Shown here piece by piece: positions 53,850 through 63,750 of a DNA stretch of 64,000 nt. The stretch covers positions 36,611-100,610 of the forward strand of contig CAMLGF010000005.1 of assembly GCA_946479515.1 (NCBI GenBank), written 5' to 3'. Under the pieces are notes generated by a model. The model was not told where the DNA came from and did not search any database. It was given only the letters and a program-made list of their open reading frames with translations. The number at the start of each line of letters is the position of its first letter. Position 1 is the stretch's first letter. The position numbers and the translations under genes were made by a program. The stretch is from an uncultured Pseudomonadota bacterium. GTDB taxonomy: Bacteria > Pseudomonadota > Gammaproteobacteria > Steroidobacterales > Steroidobacteraceae.

Positions 53850-55559
53850 ATGCATGCGGTAAGCTCCCGCCGCGTGACAGCCCCAAGATCCGCACTCAAG
53901 ACGGTTCCCGCGACTCGCCCGACGACCCGCTACACGCCCTGGTGGCGAGGCGCCACGATCTATCAGATCTATCCGCGCAGCTTCCTCGACTCCAACGGCG
54001 ACGGGATCGGCGATCTGCCCGGCATTCTCGCGAAGCTGGACTACGTCGCCGGACTCGGCGTCGACGCCATCTGGATTTCGCCGTTCTACCTGTCGCCGAT
54101 GGCGGACTTCGGCTACGACATCGCCGATTACCGCGCCGTCGATCCGATCTTCGGCACGCTGGAGGATTTCGATCGCGTGGTGGCGCGCGCGCACGCGCTC
54201 GGCCTGAAGGTGATGATCGACCAGGTGCCGAGCCACACCTCGGACCAGCACGCGTGGTTTCAGGAGAGCCGCCAGTCGCGCGACAACCCCCGGGCGGACT
54301 GGTACGTGTGGGCCAACGCGCGCGCGGACGGAACCCCACCTAACAACTGGCTGTCCATTTTCGGCGGCGTGGCCTGGACCTGGGAACCGCGTCGCGGGCA
54401 GTACTACCTGCACAACTTCCTCAGCCGCCAGCCCGACCTGAACTTCCATCATCCCGACGTGCAGCGCGCCACGCTCGACAACTTCCGCTTCTGGCTGGAT
54501 CGCGGCGTGGACGGTTTGCGGCTCGATGCCATCAACTTCTGTTTCCACGATGCGCAGCTTCGCGACAACCCGCCGCGACCCAAGGAAGCGCGCAAGGCGG
54601 TGGGGTTCAAGGCCGACAATCCGTACGGTTATCAATGGCACCGGCACAACAACACGCAGCCGCAGATGCTGCCCTTCCTCGAGCGCATCCGCGCCCTGCT
54701 CGACGAATACCCCGACGTGGTCGCACTCGGAGAGATCTCCTCGGACGATTCCACCGCCACGGTGGCGGAATACACGCAGCCCGGCCGGCTGCACATGGCC
54801 TACAGCTTCGAATTGCTCAGCGACGATAGTTCGCCCGCGCACATCCGCGGCACCGTGGAGACCCTGTTGCAACGTGCGCCGCGCAGCTGGCCTTGCTGGA
54901 CGATTTCCAACCATGACGTGGAGCGCGTGGTCAGTCGCTGGGGCCGCAGTACCTCGCCCCTGCCCCATTTCGCCACCCAGCTGACGGCACTGATCTGCGC
55001 ACTGCGTGGATCGGTGTGCGTGTTCCAGGGCGAGGAGCTCGGCCTCGGCGAGGCCGACGTGCCATTCGAGGCGCTGCGCGATCCCTACGGCATCGCGTTC
55101 TGGCCCACGTTCAAGGGGCGCGATGGTTGCCGCACACCCATGCCCTGGGATTGCGCCGAGCGCGGCGGCTTCTCCACGAGCGAGCCGTGGTTGCCCGTGC
55201 CGGCGAAGCACCTGGCACTGGCGGTCGCCGCGCAGGAGCGCGATGCCTCATCGGCCCTGCACGGCTTTCGCCGCCTGCTCGCCTGGCGCAAGCAGCACCC
55301 GGTGCTGCTCCAGGGCGACATCGAATTCCTCGCGGCCACGGACTCCGTGCTGGCATTCCGTCGCTTCGAGGAACGCGAGCCCAGCATGGGGCTGCTCGCC
55401 GCGTTCAATCTTTCCGGCCAGCCGGCGGAGGTGAAACTTCCGGGCATGACGCTGGGCGCGGCCATCGGCGGGCACGGTTTGCCCGAAGGCACTTTCGTCG
55501 ATGGGACACTGCAGCTTCCCGGGCATGGCGTGGCGTTTTACGACCTGTCAGCGCCTTGA
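53850..55559 (+). CDS. Cytoplasmic GH13 alpha-glucosidase
   Basis: No signal peptide; 569 residues from ATG 53850, which has GGAG 7 bases upstream. It releases glucose from maltose and short maltodextrins, or transfers it. GH13 signatures: WWRGATIYQIYPRSF, KVMIDQVPSHTSDQH, GVDGLRLDAINF (nucleophile Asp), VALGEISSDD (acid Glu), TISNHDVERV. The overall look, including FGGVAWTWEPRRGQYYLHNF, resembles the GH13_23 alpha-glucosidases/glucosyltransferases of Xanthomonas. Operators E1/E2 control it and lacI follows 71 bases downstream. Confidence 0.94.
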   Translation: MHAVSSRRVTAPRSALKTVPATRPTTRYTPWWRGATIYQIYPRSFLDSNGDGIGDLPGILAKLDYVAGLGVDAIWISPFYLSPMADFGYDIADYRAVDPIFGTLEDFDRVVARAHALGLKVMIDQVPSHTSDQHAWFQESRQSRDNPRADWYVWANARADGTPPNNWLSIFGGVAWTWEPRRGQYYLHNFLSRQPDLNFHHPDVQRATLDNFRFWLDRGVDGLRLDAINFCFHDAQLRDNPPRPKEARKAVGFKADNPYGYQWHRHNNTQPQMLPFLERIRALLDEYPDVVALGEISSDDSTATVAEYTQPGRLHMAYSFELLSDDSSPAHIRGTVETLLQRAPRSWPCWTISNHDVERVVSRWGRSTSPLPHFATQLTALICALRGSVCVFQGEELGLGEADVPFEALRDPYGIAFWPTFKGRDGCRTPMPWDCAERGGFSTSEPWLPVPAKHLALAVAAQERDASSALHGFRRLLAWRKQHPVLLQGDIEFLAATDSVLAFRRFEEREPSMGLLAAFNLSGQPAEVKLPGMTLGAAIGGHGLPEGTFVDGTLQLPGHGVAFYDLSAP

Positions 55560-55568
55560 TTTCATTGG

Positions 55569-55587
55569 CCTCGGCCGTGGGCCGGGG
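55569..55587 (+). repeat. Hairpin between alpha-glucosidase and lacI
   Basis: CCTCGGCC and GGCCGGGG pair (8 bp, one G-T) around GTG. No T-run follows, so it is not a convincing terminator; lacI may be partly cotranscribed. No ATACGTAT motif lies before lacI. Confidence 0.3.
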
Positions 55588-55630
55588 AACCTCGAGACCT
55601 GTGCAGTAGCTTTTATCCCACGGGCTCAGC

Positions 55631-56692
55631 ATGATCGCTGCTCCTGTGGGGGGAGTGGCGCCAGCGCCGCAGTCCATGGCCGAAAAACCGACATCGTTCG
55701 ACATCGCGTTCCTGGCTGGCGTGAGCCAGCCGACCGTTTCGCGTGCGCTGCGCGGCAGCCCGGTAGTGAGCCTCGAGACGCGCAAGCGCATCGAGGAAAT
55801 CGCGCGCCAGCTCAACTACCGCGTCGACAAGAACGCGTCGAACCTGCGCTCGCAGCATTCGAACACGCTGGCGCTGCTGTTGTTCGAGGACCCCACGCCG
55901 GATGACTCGCAGATCAATCCGTTCTTCCTGTCGATGCTGGGCTCGATCACGCGCGCGTCGGCGCGCCAGGGCTATGACCTGCTGATCTCCTTCCAGCAAT
56001 TGTCGGGGGACTTTCGCCAGGACTACGAGGACACCCGTAAGGCCGACGGCATCATCCTGCTGGGCTACGGCGACTACGAGGAGTACCGGCCGCGCCTCGA
56101 CAAGCTGGTGGAATCCGGCACTCATTTCGTTCGCTGGGGTCCGGTGCTCAGCGACGAGCCCGGCGTGTCGATAGGTTCCGACAACGCCCAGGGCGGCTAC
56201 GACGTCACGCGCCACGTGCTCGCGCAGGGACGCCGCCGGCTGGCCTTCCTGGGCCATGCCACCTCGCACTACCCGGAATTCTTCGATCGCTTCCGCGGCT
56301 ACGAGCGCGCGCTGCTGGAAACGCGCGCGGCGGCGGAGTCGGCGTTGCAGGTGGACGCCATCAATCTCGAGGAATCGGGCTTCCAGGCCGTGAAGGAGCT
56401 GCAGGCGCGCGGCGTGCAGTTCGACGGCATCGTCTGCGCCAGCGATCTCATCGCGATCGGCGCGCTGCGCGCGCTGCAGGAATCGGCCATCGACGTGCCG
56501 CGCCAGGTGTCGGTGGTGGGCTTCGACGACATCCCGGCCGCCAGCAGCACCAATCCGCCATTGACCACGGTGATGCAGGACACGCGCCGTGCCGGAGAAC
56601 TGCTCGTCGAAACCCTGCTGCGCCAGATCGCCGGCGACCCGGCCACCAACAGCGTGATCCCCACCCGGCTCGTGGTCCGCAAGTCCGCCTGA
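55631..56692 (+). CDS. LacI-family transcriptional repressor of the starch locus
   Basis: The N-terminal helix-turn-helix and hinge are typical (FDIAFLAGVSQPTVSRALRG and RKRIEEIARQLNYR), and the rest is a periplasmic-binding-like sensor domain (GFDDIPAASSTNPPLTTVMQD near the end). 353 residues from ATG 55631; ATG 55676 (MAEKPTSFDI) is also plausible. It is the only regulator gene in the locus, so it is the natural reader of the seven ATACGTAT palindromes. A maltose- or glucose-like inducer is inferred. Confidence 0.93.
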   Translation: MIAAPVGGVAPAPQSMAEKPTSFDIAFLAGVSQPTVSRALRGSPVVSLETRKRIEEIARQLNYRVDKNASNLRSQHSNTLALLLFEDPTPDDSQINPFFLSMLGSITRASARQGYDLLISFQQLSGDFRQDYEDTRKADGIILLGYGDYEEYRPRLDKLVESGTHFVRWGPVLSDEPGVSIGSDNAQGGYDVTRHVLAQGRRRLAFLGHATSHYPEFFDRFRGYERALLETRAAAESALQVDAINLEESGFQAVKELQARGVQFDGIVCASDLIAIGALRALQESAIDVPRQVSVVGFDDIPAASSTNPPLTTVMQDTRRAGELLVETLLRQIAGDPATNSVIPTRLVVRKSA

Positions 56693-56711
56693 CGCGCGGA
56701 CGAAAGAGCCG

Positions 56712-58178
56712 CTAGTTCTGGCCGGTGTCGCCGGAGTGCGGCCCCTTCCTTCTCAGCAAGGACCACGGGATCCACGCCAGCATGCCCGCCACGCAGAGCC
56801 AGCCGAGCAGATCGCCGATGCGCGTGTACAGCGTCGCGATGCGCGGCTTCGGGACGATGCTCGCGAACAGCGAGGTGCCCGGCAGCGAGGTGCTCTCGGC
56901 GGTGGCCAGCATGCGGCCGTAGGCGTCGGAGACGGTCAACAATCCATCGCGCGCGGAGCGCACGATGGCGAAGCCATTCTCGATGCCACGCATCTTGGTC
57001 ATGTTGGCGGCCAGGCGCGCATCGCGGTGGAAATCCCACGCGGGCACCAGCATCACGGCTGCCTCCCGCTGGCCGAAGCCGCGGCCCAGGCTCGCGAAGT
57101 GCATGTCCTTGCAGATGGCCACGCCGTAATTCACGCCGTCGATGGCATTCACCGGAAACTCGTTGCCCGAGACGAACTCCCGCTCCGGTGGCGCGAGGAA
57201 GTGCTTCAGGTAGTTGGTCACCAGGCGCCCGTCGGGTGCGAACCACCACGCCTCGTTGCGGCGCTGCCCGCCATCGTCCACGCCGAGGCCGGCCACCAGC
57301 CAGATACGGTTGTCGCGCGCCATCGCCCCCAGGTGCTTCTGCAGCGGGTCCACGAGCGACGCGGGCAACACGTTGATCTTTTCCGGGAGCAGGACGATGC
57401 GGGCGCCGCCGGCCGCGAGCGCCGTCACCTGTGCCTGGTACTGCAGCCACACGTCGTCGGATTGCTCGCTTTCGGCGCTGGCCAGGAAGTCGTCGATGGC
57501 CACGATGCCGAAGTTCATGCGCGGCCCCGGCGCCGATCGGCTGACTGGTGCATCCTGCAGCCGCCAGAAACCGAATGCCGCCGTCGCCACGAATACCAGT
57601 ACCGCCGCGGCATAGGCCGGTAGCGCATCGCGCGCCCGGAGACCGCGGTGAATCATCATCGCCACGGCCGCATTGAGCAGCAGCAGCACGAACAGCACGC
57701 CGCCCATGCCGAATACCGATGCGATCTGCGCGATGGGCAGAACCTCCGCCTGGGAGTAGGCAAGGCTGCCCCAGTTGCCGTCGGGGGCGAAGTGCGCCAG
57801 CAGCGTATCGGCGCCGACGCCGATCACGGGCAGCGCCAGCACGGTCCACGCGCCGGAGAAGGCCAGCATGATCCGGCGCGCCGAACCGATGACCAACATC
57901 CACAGCAGCACCTGCAGCACCATGACCAGAATCACCGGCAGCAGCGGCATCATCGACAGGAAAAAGGGTAGATTGACCGTGACGCCGAGGGCGGCTGCCA
58001 GCGCGATCAGGCCGCGCGCCGTCCAGTTGCCCACACGCAAGGACAGCGCCAGCAGCAGTCCCGGTACGAACCAGGCCAGCCACCAGACGGGATCCAGAGC
58101 GACGACGAAGCGCAGAGCGATGCCGATGGCAGCGGCGGCGAGCAGATAGAGCCAGGCGGAGCGGGTCATGGACCGCAA
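56712..58178 (-). CDS. Lnt-like membrane carbon-nitrogen hydrolase
   Basis: The 488-residue protein resembles apolipoprotein N-acyltransferase in layout: 6-7 N-terminal helices and a final helix, with a nitrilase-fold domain between. The catalytic triad is visible as Glu in VLLPEKIN, Lys in NYLKHFLAP and Cys in GVAICKDMHFA. Lnt usually sits in a housekeeping location and has different flanks of the Cys, so this may be a paralogue acting on another amide or ester. It lies in the starch locus, convergent with lacI and behind the transporter gene. Confidence 0.8.
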   Translation of the reverse strand: MRSMTRSAWLYLLAAAAIGIALRFVVALDPVWWLAWFVPGLLLALSLRVGNWTARGLIALAAALGVTVNLPFFLSMMPLLPVILVMVLQVLLWMLVIGSARRIMLAFSGAWTVLALPVIGVGADTLLAHFAPDGNWGSLAYSQAEVLPIAQIASVFGMGGVLFVLLLLNAAVAMMIHRGLRARDALPAYAAAVLVFVATAAFGFWRLQDAPVSRSAPGPRMNFGIVAIDDFLASAESEQSDDVWLQYQAQVTALAAGGARIVLLPEKINVLPASLVDPLQKHLGAMARDNRIWLVAGLGVDDGGQRRNEAWWFAPDGRLVTNYLKHFLAPPEREFVSGNEFPVNAIDGVNYGVAICKDMHFASLGRGFGQREAAVMLVPAWDFHRDARLAANMTKMRGIENGFAIVRSARDGLLTVSDAYGRMLATAESTSLPGTSLFASIVPKPRIATLYTRIGDLLGWLCVAGMLAWIPWSLLRRKGPHSGDTGQN

Positions 58179-58202
58179 GTGTAGCGTCAGCCTGGATCCG
58201 GT

Positions 58203-58232
58203 TTCCGGGAAATGGGGTCTGTCCCGAATTAT
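58203..58232. repeat. REP-like fragment containing GGGGTCTGTCCC
   Basis: The string AAATGGGGTCTGTCCCGAAT matches a very common REP-type sequence of proteobacteria, associated with REP-associated tyrosine transposases. Only one short copy is present, between the Lnt-like gene start and the transporter stop. It is probably a lone remnant. Confidence 0.5.
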
Positions 58233-58238
58233 CTCCCT

Positions 58239-59735
58239 TTACCTCACGCGCAGCGCCAGCACGCCGGCGAGCAGGAAGCTCGCGCCACCTGCGACCAGTA
58301 CGTTGATCGCCTCGCCGTTCAGCAGATGCCGGAGCACGGTGCTCAGCACGCTTGCGGCCACGAGCTGCGGAATCACGATGAAGAAATTGAAGATGCCCAT
58401 GTACACGCCCATCTTGCGCGAGGGTACGCTGCCGGCGAGCAGGGCGTACGGCAACGAGAGAATCGACGCCCACGCGAAGCCCACGCCCACCATCGACAGC
58501 AACAGCCAGTCGGGGTTGCGGATCACGGCGAACGATGCCAGGCCAGCCGCCCCGAGCACCAGGTTCAGCATGTGGCTGACGCTCAAGCCGAACCGGCGCA
58601 CCATGACGGGAATCACCATGGCGGCGAGTGCCGCGAAACCGTTGTAAGCGGCGAACAGCACGCCCACCCAGTTCGCGCCCTCGTTGTACTCGACGCCGGT
58701 CGCGTCGGAGGCGCCGAAATGCGTGCGCGTCACCGCCGCGGTGGTGTACAGCCACATCGAGAACAACGCCAGCCAGGAAAAGAACTGCACCGGGATGAGC
58801 TCGCGCATGCGCGCCGGCATGTGATCGATGTCGCGCACCAGCGTGGGCATCAACCAGGTACCGCGGCTGCCTGCGAACACCAGCAGCGCCATACCCCAGG
58901 TCGCGAGCAGACCGCCGAGGATGTACAGCGGCTCGTCGAGCTGCAGGCGCCACACCGCGAGCGATGCCAGGACACCGGCGATGAGCCAGACCAGGCCGCG
59001 GGCGCGACCTTGCGTCGCCTGCCCCGGCTCGACGGCCGCCGATTCCGGCGTGGCATCCGTGAAGGAATGCAGCTGCGTCGGCGGATACTCGCGCGTGCTG
59101 ACCACGGTCCACAGCAGGGCGATCAGCAACACCGCCGCGCCGATGTCGAATGCATAGCGCACGGTATCGGGAATGGCGGCCTCGCCCTGCCCCGTGCCGA
59201 CATTGCTCACGCCGGCCCTGGCCAGTATCCACGGCAGCATGCTCGCCACCACCGCGCCGACACCGATGAAGAACACCTGCATGGCATATCCGGTCGGCCG
59301 CTGCCTCTCCGGCAGCTGATCGCCAACGAAGGCGCGGAACGGCTCCATCGCGATGTTGATGCTGGCGTCGAGCATCCACAGCAGTCCGGCCGCCATCCAC
59401 AGCGCCGACGAACGCGGCATGGCCACGAGTGCGACCGAGGCCAGGATGGCGCCCGCCATGAAATATGGCCGCCGCCTGCCCAGCCAGTTCCAGGTGCGGT
59501 CCGAATAGTGACCGACGATTGGTTGCACGATGAGACCGGTGAGCGGCGCCGCGATCCAGAGGATGGCCACGTCATCGATGTTCGCGCCCAGCGTCTGGAA
59601 AATCCGGCTGACGTTGGAGTTCTGCAGCGCGAAACCGAACTGGATGCCGAGGAATCCGAAACACATGTTCCAGATCTGCCAGAAGGTCAGCGGCGGCTTG
59701 AGAGAGCCGGCAGATGCCGGAGCCTCGGCCTTCAC
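58239..59735 (-). CDS. MFS sugar transporter, MalT/SLC45-like
   Basis: A 498-residue carrier with about 12 helices. The GRRRPYF loop, the N-terminal FWQIWNMCFGFLGIQFGFALQ and PIVGHYSDRTW are typical of the maltose/sucrose transporter group found in Xanthomonas and Caulobacter starch loci. It moves maltose or maltodextrin from periplasm to cytoplasm. Its ATG overlaps the GH97 stop by 4 bases, so the two are made together. Confidence 0.9.
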   Translation of the reverse strand: MKAEAPASAGSLKPPLTFWQIWNMCFGFLGIQFGFALQNSNVSRIFQTLGANIDDVAILWIAAPLTGLIVQPIVGHYSDRTWNWLGRRRPYFMAGAILASVALVAMPRSSALWMAAGLLWMLDASINIAMEPFRAFVGDQLPERQRPTGYAMQVFFIGVGAVVASMLPWILARAGVSNVGTGQGEAAIPDTVRYAFDIGAAVLLIALLWTVVSTREYPPTQLHSFTDATPESAAVEPGQATQGRARGLVWLIAGVLASLAVWRLQLDEPLYILGGLLATWGMALLVFAGSRGTWLMPTLVRDIDHMPARMRELIPVQFFSWLALFSMWLYTTAAVTRTHFGASDATGVEYNEGANWVGVLFAAYNGFAALAAMVIPVMVRRFGLSVSHMLNLVLGAAGLASFAVIRNPDWLLLSMVGVGFAWASILSLPYALLAGSVPSRKMGVYMGIFNFFIVIPQLVAASVLSTVLRHLLNGEAINVLVAGGASFLLAGVLALRVR

Positions 59736-61885
59736 GGCTTCTCCACATCGAAGGGCTGCGCAGGGGCCGGCGATTGGCGTTCGGCCTCGGGACCGGGCTT
59801 GGAGTTGGGCTTGGACGACGCACGGGGCTTCAGCCGGCGCGGATCGGTCGCGATGCGGATGGCCTGACCTCCACCGGGCGCCAATGCCAGTTGCAGATGA
59901 TCATGGCGCGACACGGGGCGCGTTTCGATTTCGAGCGCGTGCCCGTCCGCCTCGAAGCCCGCGTTCCGGCCATCACGATAGACAGTCGCGTAGTAGCGGC
60001 GTCCCTCCTCCAGGAAATCGAGCGCCACGTTCAGCGTGCGCGCCTGCTCGTCGGTGATTGCGCCGAGATACCAGTCGTCGCTGTTGCGATCCTTGCGCGC
60101 GATGGTGACGAAGTCGCCCACTTCGCCATTGAGCACGCGAGTCTCGGCCCAGTCCACCGGCACGTCCTCGATGAACTGGAAGGCCTTGCGGTGCCTGGCA
60201 TAGTTCTCGGGCAGATCCGCGGCCATCTGGATCGGGCTGTACAGCACGACGTAGAGCGCCAGCTGCTTGGCCTCGGTGGAGAGTATGCGACGCCCGCCCG
60301 CGCCTTCGAGACTGAGCACGCCCGGCGTGAAGTCCATGGGCCCCGACAGCATGCGCGTGAACACCAGGTTGACCTCGTGCTCCGGCGGATTCACCGGGTC
60401 GCCCCAGGCGTTGTATTCCATGCCGCGCGCGCCTTCGCGCGACACCCAGTTCGGATAGGTGCGGCGCAGGCCGGTATCCTTGATGGGCTCGTGCGCGTCG
60501 ATGGCGATGTGGCGCCGCGCCGCCTCCTCGAGCACACGCAGATGGTGGCGCGCCTGCACCTGGCCATCGTGCCACTCGAAGTGTATACGGCCATCCGCGC
60601 CGCGCGCCTGCACGCCGCCCGAGTCGGCGACGTAGCCTGTCTTCACGGCGTCGATGCCCAGCCTGGCGTACAAGTCGAAGGCCGGCCCCATCTGCCGTTC
60701 GTAATTGGCGATGTTGCCCGCGGTCTCGTGATGGCCGATGAGCCGCACGCCTTTCGACCGGGCGTATTTCGCCAGCCCCGCGAGGTCGAAATCCGGGTAC
60801 GCGTGCGTGAAGTCGAATTCGTCGCCGCGCGCAAACCAGTCGCCGTCCCAGCCGAGGTTCCATCCCTCGACGAGCACGCCGCGAAAACCATGCTTCGCCG
60901 CGAAATCGATGTAGCGCCGCGTCTGCGCCGTGGTCGCGCCATGCTTCGCGCCGGATGCCCAGGTCTTCGTGCCGAGATGCATTTCCCACCAGATGCCCAC
61001 GTATTTGCAGGGCTTGATCCAGGAGACGTCGCCGAGCTTGTTGGGCTCGTTGAGATTCAGGATCAGATCTGTCGATTCGTAGAGTCTGGCGGCGCTGTCG
61101 GCGATCAGGATTGTGCGCCAGGGAGTGGTGAACGGCGCCGCCCGCAGCACCTTCGGCCCCGACGAGGACGGCGACAACTGCGCCTTGAGGCGCTGGCCCG
61201 TCACGCGACGCAACCACATGCCGGCATAGTCCACCAATGCGGCCTCGTGTATGGCCAGGTGCAACCCGCTCGCGGTGCGCAGCGTGAGCGGCGTGTGTGC
61301 CTGGGACACCTCGGCGAGCGGCGTGCGCTGGTAGAGATACTCATAGCGATTCCATTCGCCACCCGGAATCCACCAGGCCGTGGCGGGCTCGGCGACGTCG
61401 AACTCGGTCAGCTCCTCGACGATACCGACCTGATCCAAGCCCTTCTGACGCGGAAATTCATAGCGAAAGCCGACACCCTGGTCGAATACCCGGAAGAGCA
61501 CGACCAGCCTGCGGCGCTCGCCACCGCGCTCAGCCAAGGTCACCCGCAACTCGTTGCCATGATCGCGCACGTAGCGACGCTCGCCCCAGGGCTGCTCCCA
61601 GGTATCGTCGAAGCCGCGCGCGGCCTGGTCGAGCAATTCGAAATTGCGTTCCAGACGCGGCGCCTCGGCGAGGATGAATCCCAGGCGTGACCAGCCGACG
61701 ACGGGGCGCCCGTCGCGATCGATGGAATACTCCGGACGCCCCTCGCCGTCCGTGCGCAGCGTGACCACGAGCCTGCCATCCGGAGATTTCACCGCGGCGC
61801 TCGCTGGCGCGCCCAGGGCCCGCGGTCCGGTCGCGAACAGGGCCAGGGCCGCGGTCAGCAGCAGCACGCGCATCCAATGGTTCAT
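59732..61885 (-). CDS. GH97 alpha-glucosidase (SusB-like)
   Basis: A 717-residue periplasmic enzyme that splits glucose from maltooligosaccharides. Signal peptide (MNHWMRVLLLTAALALFATG). Calcium and catalytic glutamates of the inverting GH97 group appear in GHHETAGNIANYE, DAHEPIKDTGLRRTYPN and EGARGMEYNAWGDP. The start at 61885 overlaps the amylase stop (ATGA) and has GGGAG 8 bases upstream, making it preferable to 61903. Second gene of the operon from site F. Confidence 0.94.
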   Translation of the reverse strand: MNHWMRVLLLTAALALFATGPRALGAPASAAVKSPDGRLVVTLRTDGEGRPEYSIDRDGRPVVGWSRLGFILAEAPRLERNFELLDQAARGFDDTWEQPWGERRYVRDHGNELRVTLAERGGERRRLVVLFRVFDQGVGFRYEFPRQKGLDQVGIVEELTEFDVAEPATAWWIPGGEWNRYEYLYQRTPLAEVSQAHTPLTLRTASGLHLAIHEAALVDYAGMWLRRVTGQRLKAQLSPSSSGPKVLRAAPFTTPWRTILIADSAARLYESTDLILNLNEPNKLGDVSWIKPCKYVGIWWEMHLGTKTWASGAKHGATTAQTRRYIDFAAKHGFRGVLVEGWNLGWDGDWFARGDEFDFTHAYPDFDLAGLAKYARSKGVRLIGHHETAGNIANYERQMGPAFDLYARLGIDAVKTGYVADSGGVQARGADGRIHFEWHDGQVQARHHLRVLEEAARRHIAIDAHEPIKDTGLRRTYPNWVSREGARGMEYNAWGDPVNPPEHEVNLVFTRMLSGPMDFTPGVLSLEGAGGRRILSTEAKQLALYVVLYSPIQMAADLPENYARHRKAFQFIEDVPVDWAETRVLNGEVGDFVTIARKDRNSDDWYLGAITDEQARTLNVALDFLEEGRRYYATVYRDGRNAGFEADGHALEIETRPVSRHDHLQLALAPGGGQAIRIATDPRRLKPRASSKPNSKPGPEAERQSPAPAQPFDVEKP

Positions 61886-63690
61886 TCCGCCGCTCCCACG
61901 CAAACCACGTAGCTAAGCGGCAGTAGTTTGACCGTGACGCTGCCCGGGGCATCCGCCCGCGCCGCGCACGGACCCCGCACCGTCTTGAACGCCGCCGAAC
62001 TGGCTTCCACCTCGACCTGCGCCGTCAACGCGGTGATCGAGGTGTTGAATGCGATCAGGATTTCACGGCCGTCATTGCCGATGCGCGACACCGCGAAGAG
62101 CCCCGGCGTCCGGCTCTGTGCGCGAACCACCTGGCGCCCGCGGCGCAGCGGCAGATAGTCGCGCCGCAGTTTCGACAGTTCCGCGATCTGCGCGTACAGC
62201 GGATGCCGCAGGTCGAAATTCGCCGCGGCGGTACTGCCGCCCGTGCCCAGCAGCGGCTGGTCGTTGTAGCTCGTCACCTGGCTGGCGAACATGTCCTGGC
62301 GCGCCGCCTGGTCGATGCCATGGCCGATGAACCCCTGCTCGTCGCCGTAGTACACCACCGGCACGCCGCGCAGCAGGAACAGCATGGCGTTGCCCAGCAT
62401 CACGCGCCGCGCCAGCTCCTCGTCGCCGATATCCGGTTTCGCATCGCGGATGATCCAGGCCAGGCGCCCGAAATCATGGTTACCGGTGAAAGTGGGCAGT
62501 CGCAGGGCCGCGGCGGCACCCCCTTCGTACAGGGCATCGTCCGCGAACAGCCGGGCCAGAACCAACGTGCCCGCGTCCCGGGCGAGCACTTCCTTCACCG
62601 CTCCCGCGAAGCCGAAATCCAGCACGGCCGGTAGTTTGTCGACGCGCGTGTGCCGCGCGAGCTGCGCCACGTCCACGCCCTCGGCGGCCACCTCACCGAA
62701 GATGTGGAAGTGGGGAATGCCCAGCGATTGCGCGCGCTGCAGAATCGCGGGCACGAAGGCCTGCCAGAACTCGGGGTTCACGTGCCGGGCCGTGTCGATG
62801 CGAAAACCGTCGATGCGGTACTTCTCGATCCAGGCGCCGTAGATGTCGATGAAGCCGTGCAGCACGCGCGGATTCTCGGTCATGAGATCGTCGAGCCCGA
62901 CGAAGTCCCCGTACAGCGAGCTCTCGCCCCAGAAATCCGAGTTGCCGCGATTGTGATAGAGCCTGATGTCGTTGAGCCAGGCCGGCACCTTGATGTCCGC
63001 CTCACCGGCAGGCACGAACGGCGTGTATGCGAAATCCGGTCTCGCGAGCAGCGCGAAATTCGCGCTGCTGCGCACGCCATCGCCGGCGAAGCCGGCGTTG
63101 ATGGCCTGCCCGCCCGGCCCGCCGCGCCGCGAATAGGGGTAGTCCGCCTTCGAACGGTACGGGCAGGGCCCGGCCGCGCACTCGCGATACTGGATCACGT
63201 CGGCGGTGTGATTGGTGATGATGTCGAGATACACCTTCATGCCCCGCGAATGCGCGGCAGCGACGAAGGCTTGCATGTCGGCCTCGCCGCCGAAGTGCGG
63301 GTCCACGCGGGTGAAATCGGTGATCCAGTAGCCGTGATAGCCGGCCGACTCCTCTCCCGGCCCGCCCTGCACGGGCTTGTTCACGTAGATGGGCCCGAGC
63401 CAGATGGCCGTGGCGCCCAGGCCCTTGATGTAGTCCAGGCGCTGCGTCAGCCCCGCGAGATCGCCGCCATGATAGAAGCCCTTGTGGGCCGGATCGAACC
63501 CGGTAGTGAGGCGGTCGCCCTGCAGTCCGCCGCGGTCATTGGCAGGATCACCGTTCTCGAAGCGATCCGGCAGTACGAAGTAGATGATTTCGTCTTCCGG
63601 ATGTCGGGCCAGATAGTTCGCCGCGCTCGCGGCGGCCAGCGAGGCATTCGCCACGCCGGCCAGTAGCCACGCTGCCAAGATTCGCCGCAT
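61882..63690 (-). CDS. Exported GH13 alpha-amylase
   Basis: A 602-residue amylase with a clean signal peptide (MRRILAAWLLAGVANASLAA). GH13 regions: VYLDIITNHTAD, DGFRIDTARHV (nucleophile Asp), FHIFGEVAAEG (acid Glu) and PTFTGNHDFGR. It begins the minus-strand operon amylase-GH97-transporter, with GGGGGAG 3 bases before its ATG. Operator F lies 60 bases upstream. With the second GH13 at 52161 it gives two exported amylases. Confidence 0.93.
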   Translation of the reverse strand: MRRILAAWLLAGVANASLAAASAANYLARHPEDEIIYFVLPDRFENGDPANDRGGLQGDRLTTGFDPAHKGFYHGGDLAGLTQRLDYIKGLGATAIWLGPIYVNKPVQGGPGEESAGYHGYWITDFTRVDPHFGGEADMQAFVAAAHSRGMKVYLDIITNHTADVIQYRECAAGPCPYRSKADYPYSRRGGPGGQAINAGFAGDGVRSSANFALLARPDFAYTPFVPAGEADIKVPAWLNDIRLYHNRGNSDFWGESSLYGDFVGLDDLMTENPRVLHGFIDIYGAWIEKYRIDGFRIDTARHVNPEFWQAFVPAILQRAQSLGIPHFHIFGEVAAEGVDVAQLARHTRVDKLPAVLDFGFAGAVKEVLARDAGTLVLARLFADDALYEGGAAAALRLPTFTGNHDFGRLAWIIRDAKPDIGDEELARRVMLGNAMLFLLRGVPVVYYGDEQGFIGHGIDQAARQDMFASQVTSYNDQPLLGTGGSTAAANFDLRHPLYAQIAELSKLRRDYLPLRRGRQVVRAQSRTPGLFAVSRIGNDGREILIAFNTSITALTAQVEVEASSAAFKTVRGPCAARADAPGSVTVKLLPLSYVVCVGAAE

Positions 63691-63750
63691 CGCTCCCCCG
63701 GATTCGTTCCCTGGGCGAACTGTACTTCAGCGCGCGCGCCAGGCGCGCCA

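Noticed and set aside
56299..59400. Minus-strand open frame of about 1030 codons
   Set aside because: It spans three recognisable genes in wrong frames and is Arg/Gly-rich; a shadow.
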